Of a stretch of 64,000 nt of DNA, positions 46,691 through 55,487 are shown piece after piece; position 1 is the first letter of the stretch; the number at the start of each line of letters is the position of its first letter. Source of the stretch: Kribbella antiqua. GTDB lineage: Bacteria; Actinomycetota; Actinomycetes; Propionibacteriales; Kribbellaceae. The notes under the pieces were generated by a model that saw only the letters and a list, made by a program, of their open reading frames with translations, did no database searches and was not told the DNA's origin. The translations under genes were made by a program, and so were the position numbers. The stretch spans positions 1-64,000 of the forward strand of contig NZ_SLWR01000005.1 in the NCBI RefSeq assembly GCF_004345665.1. Direction: 5' to 3'.

Positions 46691-46785
46691 GATAAGCCCA
46701 CTCCGTCAGCGGCCGGTCACCGGGCGGTACCACGGATCGCTGACACGCCCGAGGGGCAGGCCAGCACCATCGCCTTCGCCCATGA

Positions 46786-47466
46786 CTACTCAGGGAGTTT
46801 GCGGGTGTCGATCAACCGCTGAGCCACGTCACGGAGCTTGATGTTGTTGTCCTGGGAGTAGCGGCGGAGGACGGCGAAGGCCTGGTCCTGGTCGATGCCG
46901 AAGCGTTCCATCAGGATGCCCTGGGCCTGACCGACCAGCTTCCGGGCGTCGATCGCCTGCCAGAGCGACGCCTCCTGGCGGGCATTGGCGAGGGCGACCG
47001 ACGCGTGGCGGGCGAGGATGTGCGCCACCGCGTCGTCGTCGGTCTCGAACGCGTACGGCTCGGTGTTGAACAGTTGCAGCACACCCAGCGTGCTCCCGCT
47101 GGCCGCCAGCCGGACGGCGAGCACGCTGCGCAGCCCGAGCGCCGCCGCTTTCGGCGCCCAATCCGGCCAGCGCAGGTCACTTCCGGTGTCCGGCACCAGG
47201 ACGGTCTCCCGCGTGGCGATCACGTCCAGCGATGGACCCTCGTCGCAGTCCAGCTGCAGCCGGTCCGACTCCTCGATCACCGGGTCGGTCACGGCGACGG
47301 TCTCCAACCGCCCACCACGATGTGACAGCGCAACGCCGGCATGCGTGCATTTCACCGCATGCAGGGCGAACTCCAGCACGGCGTCAACCGTCTCCTCGAC
47401 GCTGGACTCCTCGTTCAGCTCGAGCGCGAGCTTGGCGAAGACGCCAGCGGCGCTGTCATCCTTCAC
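46786..47466 (-). CDS. GAF-ANTAR domain regulator
   Basis: 226 residues. A GAF sensor domain (about 10-160; HAGVALSHRGGRLETVAVTD, LAVRLAASGSTLGVLQLFNT) precedes an ANTAR RNA-binding domain (LVGQAQGILMERFGIDQDQAFAVLRRYSQDNNIKLRDVA). ANTAR proteins bind paired hexaloop RNA hairpins and prevent transcription termination. The RNA target is not evident nearby. The start is GTG at 47466. It sits 68 nt after the SDR gene on the same strand. Confidence 0.93.
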   Translation of the reverse strand: MKDDSAAGVFAKLALELNEESSVEETVDAVLEFALHAVKCTHAGVALSHRGGRLETVAVTDPVIEESDRLQLDCDEGPSLDVIATRETVLVPDTGSDLRWPDWAPKAAALGLRSVLAVRLAASGSTLGVLQLFNTEPYAFETDDDAVAHILARHASVALANARQEASLWQAIDARKLVGQAQGILMERFGIDQDQAFAVLRRYSQDNNIKLRDVAQRLIDTRKLPE

Positions 47467-47534
47467 ACCGGCAACTCTACGGCGCAGCCTGCGACCTCAC
47501 GAGCACGTTTGGGCGTCGATCAGGACTGTCTTGG

Positions 47535-48266
47535 TCATGCGGCTGAGCCTCCGTTCGCGTAGATGACCTGGCCGTTGATCCAGCGGGCCGGGCCGGCCAG
47601 GAAGGCGATGACCTCGGCGATGTCGGACGGCTCGCCGAGGCGTTCGAGCGGCGGCTCGGCGGCGATACGGTCGATCAATTCCTGCGGCTTGCCCTCGAAG
47701 AACAGTGGTGTCGCGGTCGGGCCGGGGGCGACCGTGTTGACGGTGACGTCGCGGCCGCGCAGTTCGCGGGCCAGGATCAGCGTGATCGCCTCGACCCCGC
47801 CCTTGGTCGCGGAGTACGCCGAGTAGTTCGGCCGGGCGAGCTTGGTGAGCGAGCTGGAGACGTTGATGATCGCGCCGCCACCGCGCACCCGTCGTACCGC
47901 CTGCTGGTCGACCACGAAGGTGCCGCGCAGGTTGGTCCGCACCACCCGGTCGAAGACCTCGAGGTCGAGCTCGGCCAAGGGCGCCAGCGGCATGATCCCG
48001 GCGGCGTTCACCACCACGTCGACCCCGCCGAACTCCTGCTCGGCCCGGTCGAACATCGCCGCGACCGCGGTCTCGTCCGCGACATCGGCCTGTACGGCGA
48101 TCGCCCGGCCGCCCGCCTGCTCGACCTCCTTCACGGCTTCCTCAGCGTTCGACTGGTTGCCGGCGTACCCGATCACCACGGCGTAGCCATCCCGGCCCAG
48201 CCGGGTGGCGGCCTCGCGGCCGATCCCGCTCGATCCGCCGGTCACGATCGCAACCCTGTCCGTCAT
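47535..48266 (-). CDS. SDR-family oxidoreductase
   Basis: 243 residues with the classical short-chain dehydrogenase motifs: TGGSSGIG at the N-terminus, NAAG in the middle, and YSAYSATKGG (YxxxK) with an upstream catalytic Ser in INVSSS. The C-terminal GQVIYANGG closes the fold. NADPH preference is likely but the substrate is unknown. The ATG has AGGAG about 9 nt upstream. A LysR-type operator lies 70-112 nt upstream, beside the LysR gene on the same strand, so it is the likely target. Confidence 0.94.
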   Translation of the reverse strand: MTDRVAIVTGGSSGIGREAATRLGRDGYAVVIGYAGNQSNAEEAVKEVEQAGGRAIAVQADVADETAVAAMFDRAEQEFGGVDVVVNAAGIMPLAPLAELDLEVFDRVVRTNLRGTFVVDQQAVRRVRGGGAIINVSSSLTKLARPNYSAYSATKGGVEAITLILARELRGRDVTVNTVAPGPTATPLFFEGKPQELIDRIAAEPPLERLGEPSDIAEVIAFLAGPARWINGQVIYANGGSAA

Positions 48267-48335
48267 CGTCCTGCTCCTTCGATCTCTGCTGTCTTTACCG
48301 ACAACAAAAATCGTGCTCCGGACGATGGATCAAGT

Positions 48336-48378
48336 CCAACGACTCAACTCGATGGGTGGATCAATTCTGTTGATCCAC
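48336..48378. promoter_or_regulatory. LysR-type operator with repeated half-sites
   Basis: The half-site TGGATCAA occurs at 48336-48343 and 48357-48364, 21 bp (two helical turns) apart, and in inverse as TTGATCCA at 48370-48377. The right pair forms GTGGATCAA-N5-TTGATCCAC and contains ATC-N9-GAT and T-N11-A, the classical LysR box. It overlaps the 3' end of the LysR gene and precedes the SDR gene. Confidence 0.65.
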
Positions 48379-49293
48379 GTCCTGCCCGAGTTCGGTCCCC
48401 GGCGGCTGCTTCAGATGCCTGCTGACCAGCGCGAGCAGCGCCCGCAGCGCGGCCGTCGGCTTCCGCTTCTTCAGCGTCGCCATGTAGAGCGACCACTGGA
48501 ACGACTCGTCCACGATCGGTACGGCGCGGATGCCGTCGATACCGGCCACGGCGTACTCGGGCAGGATGCCGAGGCCGACGCCATGGGTGACGAACTGGAC
48601 GCCGTTCTCGATGCCGAGCGCCTCGACCACCACGCGGCGCTGGATCCCGGTCGCCTCGAACTTCTGGTCGATCAGCGTCCGCGTGCCGAAGCCAGGCGGG
48701 AAGTCCACGAACGCCTCGTCCGCCAGATCCGGGACAGTCACCGACCGCCGTCGCTCCAGCCGATGCCCGGCCGGAACCGCGAGTACTTGCGGGACTCGCA
48801 GCAACTCCCAGGTCGTCAGATCGCTGGGCGCACTACCGGGCGCGATCCCGAGGAAACCGACGTCGATGTCGCCGTTCCGCAGCCCGACGATCACCCCGGC
48901 CGAACCCTCCGGCTCGACCCGCAACTGGAGCTCGACGTTCTGATGCCGCCGCCGGAACTCGCCGGCCGCGGCCGGCAGGTCGATCAGCCCGAGGCCCGGC
49001 AACAGCCCGACCCGCACGGATCCGCGCAGCCCCGTACGGAGTTCGTCGACGACATCACGAGCACCTTGTACGGCGTCCATCACCGCCAGCGCCTCCGGAA
49101 GAAGCGCCGTACCGGCCTCTGTCAGCACCACCCGCTGCGCGCTGCGCTCGAACAACGTGACCTTGAGATCCCGCTCCAGCGCCGCAATCGCAGCACTCAC
49201 CGCACTCTGCACCACATGCAGACGCCGAGCAGCCAGCGTGAAGCTCCGCTCATGCGCCACCGCCACGAAGTACTCCAGCTGCCGCAACTCCAC
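48361..49293 (-). CDS. LysR-family transcriptional regulator
   Basis: 310 residues. The N-terminal winged helix-turn-helix (MELRQLEYFVAVAHERSFTL, AARRLHVVQSAVSAAIAALE) and the periplasmic-binding-like effector domain (GSVRVGLLPGLGLIDLPAAA) are typical. The start is GTG at 49293. It is upstream of, and on the same strand as, the SDR gene, not divergent as most LysR targets are. The operator at its own 3' end suggests it controls the SDR gene. Confidence 0.93.
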   Translation of the reverse strand: MELRQLEYFVAVAHERSFTLAARRLHVVQSAVSAAIAALERDLKVTLFERSAQRVVLTEAGTALLPEALAVMDAVQGARDVVDELRTGLRGSVRVGLLPGLGLIDLPAAAGEFRRRHQNVELQLRVEPEGSAGVIVGLRNGDIDVGFLGIAPGSAPSDLTTWELLRVPQVLAVPAGHRLERRRSVTVPDLADEAFVDFPPGFGTRTLIDQKFEATGIQRRVVVEALGIENGVQFVTHGVGLGILPEYAVAGIDGIRAVPIVDESFQWSLYMATLKKRKPTAALRALLALVSRHLKQPPGTELGQDVDQQN

Positions 49294-49308
49294 GGGTCGA
49301 GCGTACGG

Positions 49309-51315
49309 TCAGCCGACGTGCACCCAGGGGCGTTTCGAGCGGATCGGCTCGGCGCGGCGGAGGACCTCGCGGGTGACCGGCGGTACGTCGCCCTCGCCGG
49401 AGATGAGGTAGCGGAACAGGAAGTAGAACGGGTTGCCCTCGGCCCAGGCGAAGTAGATGTGCGGCATCACGTGCCACTGATCCCGGATCTTCAGTAGCAG
49501 CGCCGCGATCGCGTTCGCCACACTCGGGCTCTCCACCCGCAGGACCTTGTACCCATGGCGCTCCTCACCCACCACGTCCAGCTCGGACTCGAACTGCGAC
49601 GCGTCGGTCAGCGTCACCTCGAGGAACAGGATCGGCAGCCCCTCCGGCAGGTTGCGCACCTCCCGCTGCTCGGCTTCCTTCTCCTGGTACTCCGCCGCGT
49701 CGCGCGCGTCCGGCTCGTTCGCGATGATCCGCAGCTCGCCGGCCGCGGCGGCTTCCTCGATGATCCGGCACGCCTCGGCGTCGAACCGGACCTCGGTCGC
49801 CCGCAGCTCCAGCGACCGGGTCGCCCGGGAGATCAGCGAGGTGAGGATGATCGCGACGATGAAGAACGACGCGATCTGCACGCCGTCCGGCCGCTCGATG
49901 ATGTTCGCGATCGTGGTGTAGAGGAAGACCAGGCTGATCACGGCGAACCCGATCGTCTTCCCCTTCTGCCCATGTCGTCGCGCCGACAACGTCACCGCGA
50001 TGGAGGCCGACAGGATCAGCACCAGTACGCCCGTCGCGTAAGCGCCACCCTGGGCGTCCACGTCCGCCTTGAAGAGCAGCGTGATCACGAACGCGATCAG
50101 GGCGAACACCAGTACCAGCGGCCGTGTCGCGCGGGCCCAGTCCGGCACCATGCCGTAGCGCGGCAGGTACCGCGGCACGATGTTCAGCAGGCCCGCCATC
50201 GCCGAGGCTCCGGCGAACCAGAGGATGAGGATGGTGCTGACGTCGTACACGGTCCCGAAGGCAGGGCCGAGGTGCTCATGCGCCAGGAACGCCAGCGCTC
50301 GCCCAGACGCCTCCCCGCCGTCCTTGAACTCGTCCGCCGGGATCAGCACGATCGTGGTGAACGAGCTCGTGATCAGGAAGCCGCTCATGATCAGGGCAGC
50401 GGTGGTGAGCAGCTTGCGGGTGTTCCGGATCCGTACGGCGGGGTGCGCCGGATCGTCGTCAGGCGACCCTTGCACCTGCGGCATCACCGCGACCCCGGTC
50501 TCGAACCCGGACAGTCCGAGGGCGAGCTTCGGGAAGACGACCAGCGAGATGCCGATCATCACCCAGATGTTGGAGTGCTCGGTGGTCAGTGCGCCACGCC
50601 AGTTCGTCACCAGCTCGGGTGCGGTGATCACGTTCCAGAGCGCGTCGCCGATCACGATCAGGTTGAGCCCGAGGTAGACCACCACCAGTACGACGGCAAT
50701 GCCGATCGCCTCGCCGAAGCCGCGCAGGAAGACGCCCGCGAGCAGCGCCAGCAGGACCAGGGTGATGATCACCTCCTTGCCCTCGAACCAGTGCGGGACG
50801 TACGGGTTCTCGATCACGTGCGCGGTGGCGTCGGCGGCCGACAGCGTCATCGTGATGATGAAGTCGGTGGCCATGAAGCCGAGCAGGACCAGGATGGTGA
50901 ACTTGCCCTTCCAGCGGCCCAGGAGCCGGTCGAGCATCGCGATCGAGCCCTCGCCGTGCGGGCTCTCGGCCGCGACCCGGCGATAGACCGGAAGCGCCCC
51001 GAGCAGGGTCAGCAGGATGAGGATCAGCGTGGCGAGCGGCGACAGCAGTCCGACCGCCGCGGCGGCGATCGCCGGCTGGTAGCCCAGGGTGGAGAAATAG
51101 TCGACACCGGTCAGGCACATCACCTTCCACCAACGGTGGGTGGGGTGCGGCGGCGGCCGGTGCGGCCCCGAGTGCCCGACCGGGCGGTCGTGCAGCAACC
51201 AGCCGACCAGCCGTCCATGCCCCGACGCCGGTACGCCGACCGCCGTACCAGCGGCAGCGTCCTCGACCGCCGTACCGGTAGCAGCGCCGTCGGGCTGATC
51301 CGGTTCAGTTTCCAC
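49309..51315 (-). CDS. Large APC-superfamily permease
   Basis: 668 residues. After a Pro/Gly-rich N-terminal tail of about 60 residues there are about 12 membrane helices (starting [20 protein letters not shown], with [14 protein letters not shown] and [14 protein letters not shown]) and a C-terminal cytoplasmic domain of about 170 residues. The arrangement is that of APC/KUP-like actinobacterial permeases for amino acids or K+. The C-terminal domain may regulate transport. The start GTG at 51315 has no clear ribosome site. Confidence 0.85.
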   Translation of the reverse strand: METEPDQPDGAATGTAVEDAAAGTAVGVPASGHGRLVGWLLHDRPVGHSGPHRPPPHPTHRWWKVMCLTGVDYFSTLGYQPAIAAAAVGLLSPLATLILILLTLLGALPVYRRVAAESPHGEGSIAMLDRLLGRWKGKFTILVLLGFMATDFIITMTLSAADATAHVIENPYVPHWFEGKEVIITLVLLALLAGVFLRGFGEAIGIAVVLVVVYLGLNLIVIGDALWNVITAPELVTNWRGALTTEHSNIWVMIGISLVVFPKLALGLSGFETGVAVMPQVQGSPDDDPAHPAVRIRNTRKLLTTAALIMSGFLITSSFTTIVLIPADEFKDGGEASGRALAFLAHEHLGPAFGTVYDVSTILILWFAGASAMAGLLNIVPRYLPRYGMVPDWARATRPLVLVFALIAFVITLLFKADVDAQGGAYATGVLVLILSASIAVTLSARRHGQKGKTIGFAVISLVFLYTTIANIIERPDGVQIASFFIVAIILTSLISRATRSLELRATEVRFDAEACRIIEEAAAAGELRIIANEPDARDAAEYQEKEAEQREVRNLPEGLPILFLEVTLTDASQFESELDVVGEERHGYKVLRVESPSVANAIAALLLKIRDQWHVMPHIYFAWAEGNPFYFLFRYLISGEGDVPPVTREVLRRAEPIRSKRPWVHVG

Positions 51316-51453
51316 CGGCGCAGCCTAGCCAGCGCCGGGCGCGCGACACCCCGGCTCTAACGCGTCTCTAACAGCCCCGATCTCATGTCAAGACGCGCGG
51401 TTCCGCTCCGACCTGACGGTGTGGGGATCAACCTCAGAGACAGGATGAGAACC

Positions 51454-52527
51454 GTGACGAACCTCCAGGACCAGGTCCAGCAGCGGCTCGACGAGCTGGT
51501 CGAGACTGAGCTCGGCCTGCAAGTCGCCGTCTACAAGGACGGTGAGCTCGTCGTCGACGCCGTGGCCGGCCCAGTCACTTCGGACACGCTGTTCTATGCA
51601 GCCTCGACCGGCAAGGCCGTCACCGCGACGGTCGCCAACGTCCTGGTCGACCGCGGCATCCTCGAGTACGACGCCCCGGTCGCGGACGTCTGGCCCGAGT
51701 TCGCCGCGCATGGCAAGGACAAGGCGACACTGCGGCACGTCCTGACCCACTCGATCGGCCTGCCCGCCCTCGCGCCCGACACCACTGTCGACGACCTGAG
51801 TGACTGGACGAAGATCACGTCGTACCTGGCCTCGGCCGAGCCGTGGTGGGAGCCGGGCACCAAGATGACGTACCACGCCGAGACGTTCGGCTTCCTGGTC
51901 GGCGAGATCATCCGTCGTACCACCGGCCGCCGGATTTCCGACGTACTGCGGGAGATCGTCGAGCCGCTCGGGATCGCCGACGAGGTGTACATCGCCGTAC
52001 CGCCGGAGCAGCAGTCCCGAGTCGCCACGCTGGTCGAGGCGGACGGGGTCGAAGACGCGTACGCGATGCTGTCCGGCCTGTTCGGCAAGGTCGTCCCGCC
52101 CGAGGTGCTACCCCGGGCAGCGCACTTCAACAACCACCCCGAGATGCTCGGCGCCGAGCGGCCGTCCGCCGGCATTCTCACCGCCCGCGGCGTCGCCAAG
52201 GTGTACGCCGCTTTGATCGGTGAAGTGGAGGGGATCCGGTTGATCCGGCCGGAGCGGGTCGCGGAGGTCACCGGGCCGGTGCTGACCATGCAGGACGAAC
52301 TCCTGGGCAATCAGGCGACCTGGGCGATGGGCTACCCGGTCGGACGGCTCGGATCGACCGCGGAGGAGAGCCCGACGACGTTCGGGATGCCGGGCATGGG
52401 TGGCAGCGTCGGCTGGGCCGACTCCCGGGCCGGCGTCTCGTTCGCGCTCACCAGGATCCTCTTCGACCCGGCGCAATCCGACTCGGCGGTCGAGATCGGC
52501 AACCTGGTTGCGAAAGCTCTTTGCTAA
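51454..52527 (+). CDS. Serine beta-lactamase-fold hydrolase (class C/EstB type)
   Basis: 357 residues from the GTG at 51454, preceded by AGGA 8 nt upstream; an ATG at 51445 and an upstream in-frame ATG are alternatives. The SxxK motif is ASTGKAV, the Tyr motif is MTYHAETFG and a Gly-rich GMPGMGGSVGW replaces KTG. No signal peptide, so it is cytoplasmic, and thus more probably an esterase or peptidase than a resistance enzyme. It is followed by a terminator. Confidence 0.88.
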   Translation: MTNLQDQVQQRLDELVETELGLQVAVYKDGELVVDAVAGPVTSDTLFYAASTGKAVTATVANVLVDRGILEYDAPVADVWPEFAAHGKDKATLRHVLTHSIGLPALAPDTTVDDLSDWTKITSYLASAEPWWEPGTKMTYHAETFGFLVGEIIRRTTGRRISDVLREIVEPLGIADEVYIAVPPEQQSRVATLVEADGVEDAYAMLSGLFGKVVPPEVLPRAAHFNNHPEMLGAERPSAGILTARGVAKVYAALIGEVEGIRLIRPERVAEVTGPVLTMQDELLGNQATWAMGYPVGRLGSTAEESPTTFGMPGMGGSVGWADSRAGVSFALTRILFDPAQSDSAVEIGNLVAKALC

Positions 52528-52546
52528 CTGTGCTTTTGAGTGATTG

Positions 52547-52567
52547 GCCCTTGTGGGTAAGGGCTTT
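52547..52567 (+). terminator. Hairpin terminator with T run
   Basis: GCCCTT-GTGGGT-AAGGGC followed by TTT, 20 nt after the beta-lactamase-fold gene stop. Confidence 0.6.
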
Positions 52568-52608
52568 CCGATTCTCCGACGAAAGCGGCTGACCGGCCGC
52601 AGCGTGGT

Positions 52609-52785
52609 CTACGAGCTGCGGACGGACTGCTCGTCGACCCAGACCAGGTGGCCGTGGTGGCTGACGAGCACCTCGTCAGCACCCGCCGCGCCGGTCCGGC
52701 GGCCCAGCTCCTGACCCGCGATCCAGCGGCCGCCGATGCGGACCTGGACGGCTACGGGCCGGATTGGAGAGGTGGCTACTGACAT
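52609..52785 (-). CDS. Small hypothetical protein (58 aa)
   Basis: The ATG at 52785 (MSVATSPIRPVAVQVRIGGR) is preferred over an upstream one because CAGGTG lies just before it. The product has a compact pattern of short strands (VQVRIGGRWIAGQELG, VLVSHHGHLVWVDEQ) like a small SH3- or OB-type domain. No function is known to me. It is convergent with the hydrolase gene and separated from it by the terminator. Confidence 0.55.
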   Translation of the reverse strand: MSVATSPIRPVAVQVRIGGRWIAGQELGRRTGAAGADEVLVSHHGHLVWVDEQSVRSS

Positions 52786-53083
52786 GGCACCTGACTTCTG
52801 GACAGGGGCGGATGCGGTGGGATGGCGTCGTACTGCTCGGTGGTGCTGAAGATCGGTCATCATTTGCCCTCGCAGGGAAATGCGGCCAACGTCGGGGGGC
52901 TGGCCAACAACCAGGAGCCCACCCTACAACCGCCACATGACAGAGCGTTAGCGGTAATTCGGATTGACCGAAAAGCACCGGAGTACGGCGTCCGACGGGC
53001 AACTGGGTTACGTGAATGCTGAACCGTCAGGGTGTCGCGCATCCGGCCTGGGTACCGGATAGCTACACCTAGGAGGTGGAGTC
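52786..53083. other. 298-bp gap with no gene seen
   Basis: No convincing coding sequence, hairpin or repeat was found between the 58-aa gene and the acidic protein gene. It must carry promoters for both divergent genes, but none can be picked out with confidence. Confidence 0.4.
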
Positions 53084-53308
53084 ATGAGCACCAACCCGAT
53101 CCCACCCATCCCGATGGGCCCCGGCGACTCCCGGAACCCCGAGAACCCGGATCCGGAGATGCCCGATCTGGTCGACCCCGGCCTGGACGAGGACCCGGAC
53201 GTGAGCACACGCCCCGACGACGACTCACCGCTGTCCCAGCCGGCGTCGAACCCGGACCGCCCGGACGAAGAGAACCCGGACGACCAGCTACCCCGCTGGG
53301 ACAGCTAA
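53084..53308 (+). CDS. Small acidic Pro/Asp-rich disordered protein
   Basis: 74 residues. The ATG follows an almost perfect Shine-Dalgarno sequence (AGGAGGTG, 7 nt spacing), so high expression is likely. The sequence is dominated by Pro, Asp, Glu, Asn and Ser (GDSRNPENPDPEMPDLVDPG), lacks hydrophobic core residues and Cys, and should be disordered. The family is not recognised; such proteins often take part in desiccation or osmotic stress, but that is inference. It ends within the stop of the convergent VOC gene. Confidence 0.75.
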   Translation: MSTNPIPPIPMGPGDSRNPENPDPEMPDLVDPGLDEDPDVSTRPDDDSPLSQPASNPDRPDEENPDDQLPRWDS

Positions 53309-53676
53309 CGCCAGGCAGGCAGTTGCTGTAGAGCCCAGGAGTTCCCGTCGGGGTCGTCGAAGAAGGCGAAAGTCCCCCACGGGAACTCCTGGAGTTCCGA
53401 CACCTCGACACCGCGCTCGACCAACTCGGAACGGGCCGCGGCGACATCGGCGACGACGATCTGCAGCCCGCGCACCGAGCCCGGCTCACCTTGCGGCAGG
53501 CCGGACCCGATGGCGATCGAACAGGCCGAGCCGGGCGGCGTCAGCTGAACAAATCTCAGTTCGTCGGTGACCTGATGATCGTGATCGGGATTGAACCCGA
53601 TCTTCTCGGTGTAGAAGGCTTTCGCCCGATCCACGTCCGTTACCGGTACCGACACCAGCTCCAGCTTCCAGTCCAT
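53305..53676 (-). CDS. VOC/glyoxalase-family protein
   Basis: 123 residues of the vicinal oxygen chelate fold: LELVSVPVTDVDRAKAFYTEKIGF at the start and FAFFDDPDGNSWALQQL at the end. Single-domain members act as dimers in dioxygenase, lyase or antibiotic-binding roles; the substrate is unknown. The stop overlaps that of the convergent acidic protein gene by 4 nt. Confidence 0.93.
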   Translation of the reverse strand: MDWKLELVSVPVTDVDRAKAFYTEKIGFNPDHDHQVTDELRFVQLTPPGSACSIAIGSGLPQGEPGSVRGLQIVVADVAAARSELVERGVEVSELQEFPWGTFAFFDDPDGNSWALQQLPAWR

Positions 53677-53709
53677 AACCCGAAAGCTAGCGGCGAGGTG
53701 GGCGCGCGA

Positions 53710-53892
53710 TCAATCAGGCGGCTCCGGAACCGCTTTGGTCGCGGGCGGATCAGGCTGCTCGCGCGATGCCTTTGGCTTGTCTTCCTCGCGTAGGTCGTGG
53801 TCCTCCGGCCGGCGGGTTTCGTCGAGCAGATCTTCCACCAGCGGCTCGTCCGGGTCGGCGCCCGTGAAGTCCTTGCCTTGCTGCTGTGTCAT
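53710..53892 (-). CDS. Small acidic hydrophilic protein (60 aa)
   Basis: The ATG at 53892 (MTQQQGKDFTGADPDEPLVE) has a strong GGAAGGAGGGAG upstream; an open extension beyond it is not needed. The product is very charged (LLDETRRPEDHDLREEDKPK) with no hydrophobic core and should be disordered. The family is not recognised. Together with the similar protein at 53084 and the SigB-type sigma factor at 54139 it may belong to a stress group. Confidence 0.7.
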   Translation of the reverse strand: MTQQQGKDFTGADPDEPLVEDLLDETRRPEDHDLREEDKPKASREQPDPPATKAVPEPPD

Positions 53893-54138
53893 CGGTCTCC
53901 CTCCTTCCCGATCACTGTCAGCCCTCCGGTGCCCGACCGCACTGCGTGTACACGTCGTACCGGTTGAATCCACGATGGTCGAATCGTCAACCACCGTGGA
54001 GAAATCCGGGCGGATGAATGCTTTCAGCCCAGACCGGATGCATAACGCGGTGGATCCTGGGGTAGGAACCAGCCAGAAGCTCTGACCGCGGTCCAGCTAC
54101 GTGCCGCGCCGTGACTCAATGTCGCGAGGTCAGCCAAA

Positions 54139-54963
54139 ATGGTCACCGTACTTGCCAGCAGTACCGTCGACGGGCGCAGCAACGAACCCAAGCAGCGCAG
54201 AGACAGCACGACCCGATCCCTTCTGAGCCAACGGGCCGCCACATCCGACGAAGATCTTCGCCAGTCCCTCCTGGATCAGGCGATCGAACTCAACCTCAGC
54301 ATCGCCCACAGCATCGCCAGCCGGTTCCGCGGCCGTGGGGTCGAGCCCGACGACTTGGACCAGGTCGCCTATCTCGGCCTGGTCAAAGCGGCCCGCAGTT
54401 ACGACCCGAGCACCGACACACCCTTCCTCGCGTACGCCGTCCCGACGATCAGAGGCGAGGTGAAGCGGTACTTCCGCGACTGCTCGTGGACGGTCCGGAT
54501 TCCGCGCCGCCTGCAGGAGTTGCAGGGATCCATCGCCGCGGCGCGTCCCCGGCTGATCCAGGATCTGCACCGCGATCCCACCCTGCAGGAGCTCGCCGAC
54601 GAAATAGGGGCCGAGGTCAACGATGTCGAGGCCGCGATCGCAGCCGACGGTTGCTTCACAGTGCTGTCGCTTGACCGTCCGGTCGACGGCGGCGAGTCGA
54701 CGGCCAACCTGGCCGACACGATCGCCGACGAAGAAGACTCATCGTTCGAACGCACCGAAGCCGTCGCCATCCTCGAACCGGTCCTGAGCGATCTGGCTCC
54801 GCGCGAGCGTAGGATCCTGGAACTACGGTTCGTCGAAGGACACACCCAGGCGGATATCGGCGCCGAGATCGGAGTGAGCCAGATGCAGGTCTCCCGGTTG
54901 CTCCGTGGCATCCTCGACCGGCTCCGTGACCGGATCGAGCCACCGTCGGCAGCGGCGGCTTGA
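54139..54963 (+). CDS. SigB/SigF/SigG-type RNA polymerase sigma factor
   Basis: 274 residues with sigma regions 2 (LIDQ-type motif as DDLDQVAYLGLVKAARSYDP, then FLAYAVPTIRGEVKRYFRD), 3 (PTLQELADEIGAEVNDVEAA) and 4 (LAPRERRILELRFVEGHTQADIGAEIGVSQMQVSRLL). This fits the SigB-like group that directs general stress or development in actinomycetes. No anti-sigma gene is adjacent, so control is probably by a distant one. The start ATG has GAGG about 9 nt upstream. The stop is coupled to the phosphoesterase gene by TTGA. Confidence 0.95.
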   Translation: MVTVLASSTVDGRSNEPKQRRDSTTRSLLSQRAATSDEDLRQSLLDQAIELNLSIAHSIASRFRGRGVEPDDLDQVAYLGLVKAARSYDPSTDTPFLAYAVPTIRGEVKRYFRDCSWTVRIPRRLQELQGSIAAARPRLIQDLHRDPTLQELADEIGAEVNDVEAAIAADGCFTVLSLDRPVDGGESTANLADTIADEEDSSFERTEAVAILEPVLSDLAPRERRILELRFVEGHTQADIGAEIGVSQMQVSRLLRGILDRLRDRIEPPSAAAA

Positions 54964-55454
54964 CGTCACCCATTTTCGTGGTGCAGCTGCACGATGCGAG
55001 GCGGCTGCACTACGACGTACGGCTCGAGGTGGACGGCGTACTGAAATCGTGGGCCGTCCCCCGCGGGCCGTCGCTGGATCCGACCGTGAAGCGGCTTGCC
55101 GTGTTCACCACGGATCATGAGCTGGAGTACGCCGGCTTCGAAGGCGTGCATCCGGACAGCCAGTACGGCAGCGGCGCGGTGATCGTCTGGGACGCCGGCG
55201 TCTTCACCAACCTCACCCGGGACAAGCAACACAAGCCGATCCCGGCAGCGGAGGCGATCGAGAACGGCCACATCAAGTTCCGCCTGCACGGCATCAAACT
55301 CAACGGCGCGTGGGCCTTCAGCAAGACCGGCGAGGACTGGCTGATGGTGAAGGTCCGCGACGCCGAGGCCGCTCCGGACCTTGACCTGACCGTCTCCGAG
55401 CCGCGATCGGTGCTGAGCGGTCTGACCATCGAGGAAATGGCCGCGTCGGTCTGA
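54960..55454 (+). CDS. LigD-like 3'-phosphoesterase domain protein
   Basis: 164 residues from a TTG that overlaps the sigma factor stop (TTGA). FVVQLHDARRLHYDVRLEVD, VLKSWAVPRGPS, TDHELEYAGFEG and SGAVIVWDAGVF are the conserved blocks of the phosphoesterase domain of bacterial ligase D, including the His and Asp of the metal site (LHYD). Alone, it would trim 3'-phosphates and ribonucleotides at DNA ends. It has no polymerase or ligase domain. Coupling to a stress sigma factor suggests use in stress or spore-stage DNA repair. Confidence 0.88.
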   Translation: MTSPIFVVQLHDARRLHYDVRLEVDGVLKSWAVPRGPSLDPTVKRLAVFTTDHELEYAGFEGVHPDSQYGSGAVIVWDAGVFTNLTRDKQHKPIPAAEAIENGHIKFRLHGIKLNGAWAFSKTGEDWLMVKVRDAEAAPDLDLTVSEPRSVLSGLTIEEMAASV

Positions 55455-55468
55455 CCCGCCTGCGAGTG

Positions 55469-55487
55469 GTTGCGCGGGGCAACGTTT
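55469..55487. terminator. Weak hairpin terminator
   Basis: GTTGC-GCGGG-GCAAC followed by GTTT, between the convergent phosphoesterase and nitroreductase genes. The stem is only 5 bp and overlaps the nitroreductase stop. Confidence 0.35.

Noticed and set aside
49555-51360. 601-codon plus-strand frame opposite the APC permease
   Set aside because: Composition (Arg/His/Gln/Asp) is what a membrane-protein gene gives on its opposite strand; there is no domain.
52786-53083. Small ORFs in the 298-bp gap
   Set aside because: Short Arg/Pro-rich frames without ribosome sites or protein-like composition.
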